Shown here piece after piece: positions 19,791-20,170 of a stretch of DNA of 20,170 nucleotides. Origin of the DNA: Candidatus Thorarchaeota archaeon. Lineage in GTDB: Archaea; Asgardarchaeota; Thorarchaeia; Thorarchaeales; Thorarchaeaceae. Below the pieces are notes generated by a model. It was not told where the DNA came from, did no database searches, and saw only the letters and a list, made by a program, of their open reading frames with translations. Within the stretch, counting starts at the first letter, position 1, and each line of letters opens with the position of its first letter. The translations under genes and the position numbers were made by a program. The stretch spans positions 1 to 20,170 of the forward strand of contig JAEORI010000124.1 in NCBI GenBank assembly GCA_016840965.1, read 5' to 3'.

Positions 19791-20170
19791 TCATTCTGTT
19801 TCAAATGGTACACAAAGGGAGGATGGAGCCCCCACGATTCGTTTCACTTTCTGTATATTCAATAACACACCCCAAGCTACCAAAAAGAGGATAGTAGATA
19901 CGGAGGGGAGCATGTTTAGAAAAGCAGTAGGTACACCAAGTGGTTGAAAAGTATAGCGAAGCACCTCGAATGCTCCAAACACATAACTCCCGAGTAAGCC
20001 TCCAACAGGGTGCCAAAGTCCAACCACTACTAACGCGATTACAATCCATCCACGTGCGGTAGTTATACCTTCTACCCACATTGGTATCCACGCGAGAGTC
20101 AGATATGCGCCACCAAGACCACACATCATCCCTCCAAAAACCACGCTCATATACCTAACCCGAACCACAT
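19791..20170 (-). CDS. ABC transporter permease, BmpC/NupQ (nucleoside/simple sugar) type, C-terminal part
   Basis: The frame is open to the right edge of the window, so the start is outside; the GTG at 20168 is an internal valine. The visible ~126 residues contain the conserved end of the second permease of nucleoside/BMP-lipoprotein ABC importers: VRYMSVVFGGMMCGLGGAYL, a W-x-P-M-W-V-E-G-I-T-T-A-R-G-W-I motif, and a final pair of helices (LNMLPSVSTILFLVAWGVLL). Homologues import nucleosides or simple sugars with a BmpA-type binding protein. The ATPase, first permease and binding protein are expected to the right of the window. The stop is at 19793-19791. Confidence 0.85.
   Translation of the reverse strand, partial: VVRVRYMSVVFGGMMCGLGGAYLTLAWIPMWVEGITTARGWIVIALVVVGLWHPVGGLLGSYVFGAFEVLRYTFQPLGVPTAFLNMLPSVSTILFLVAWGVLLNIQKVKRIVGAPSSLCVPFETE

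Noticed and set aside
19801..20124. 107-aa minus-strand ORF overlapping the ABC permease
   Set aside because: It is a different frame of the same strand as the clearly conserved permease; Trp/Cys-rich with no motif.
1..20170. Mobile elements, CRISPR arrays, rRNA, integrase or attachment sites
   Set aside because: No regularly spaced repeats, transposase or recombinase motifs, or terminal inverted repeats were found by eye; gene composition looks uniform.

Overview
The window reads as a chromosomal piece of an archaeon, most likely an Asgard-type (Thorarchaeia-like) lineage. Direct evidence is a tRNA-Leu(CAA) gene split by a 32-nt intron with a textbook archaeal bulge-helix-bulge (BHB) motif. 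Supporting signs are TATA-type promoters 25-35 nt before presumed transcript starts, Shine-Dalgarno (SD) sites often written across the previous stop codon, many TTG/GTG starts, and archaeal-style ferredoxins. The Asgard assignment is inference. It rests on a longin/roadblock-like N-domain fused to a large helical protein and on the general gene mix; no marker gene proves it. No mobile element, CRISPR array or rRNA is visible.

Layout: 1-235, the end of a winged-helix regulator. 311-428, intron-containing tRNA-Leu. 430-959, a stretch with no long ORF; on the minus strand it holds a promoter, palindromes, a 33-codon ORF and a 73-codon frame interrupted by an in-frame TAG that resembles an archaeal histone. 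960-3700 (minus), a URO-D-family protein translationally coupled to DNA polymerase X. 3829-5022 (plus), a histone-deacetylase-superfamily amidohydrolase whose stop codon overlaps that of a convergent methyltransferase (5019-5654). 5768-7513 (plus), an exported alpha/beta hydrolase with a polytopic membrane domain. 7553-9619 (minus), a coupled pair: an unrecognised protein followed by a CrtC/AttH-like lipocalin-fold protein.

9760-11099 (plus) holds two overlapping genes: a free-standing phosphohistidine swivel domain, then a PEP-synthase-type ATP-grasp domain. This is a split phosphotransferase with no obvious substrate domain. 11071-12235 (minus) is a two-gene iron-sulfur operon. 12373-14541 (plus) encodes the 722-aa longin-like/alpha-solenoid protein. 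14506-16449 holds an SDR oxidoreductase, a DinB-like protein and an AHSA1/SRPBCC protein. 16564-17646 is a surface-anchored DJ-1/PfpI-like protein. 17671-20170 is membrane and transport: a polytopic membrane protein, an ECF-type S component, a small two-helix membrane protein and the end of a nucleoside/sugar ABC permease.

The best candidates for something new are the histone-like interrupted tandem at 510-837, the split ATP-grasp/swivel pair at 9760-11099, and the longin-solenoid fusion at 12373-14541. All family calls come from reading motifs in the translations, without database searches.
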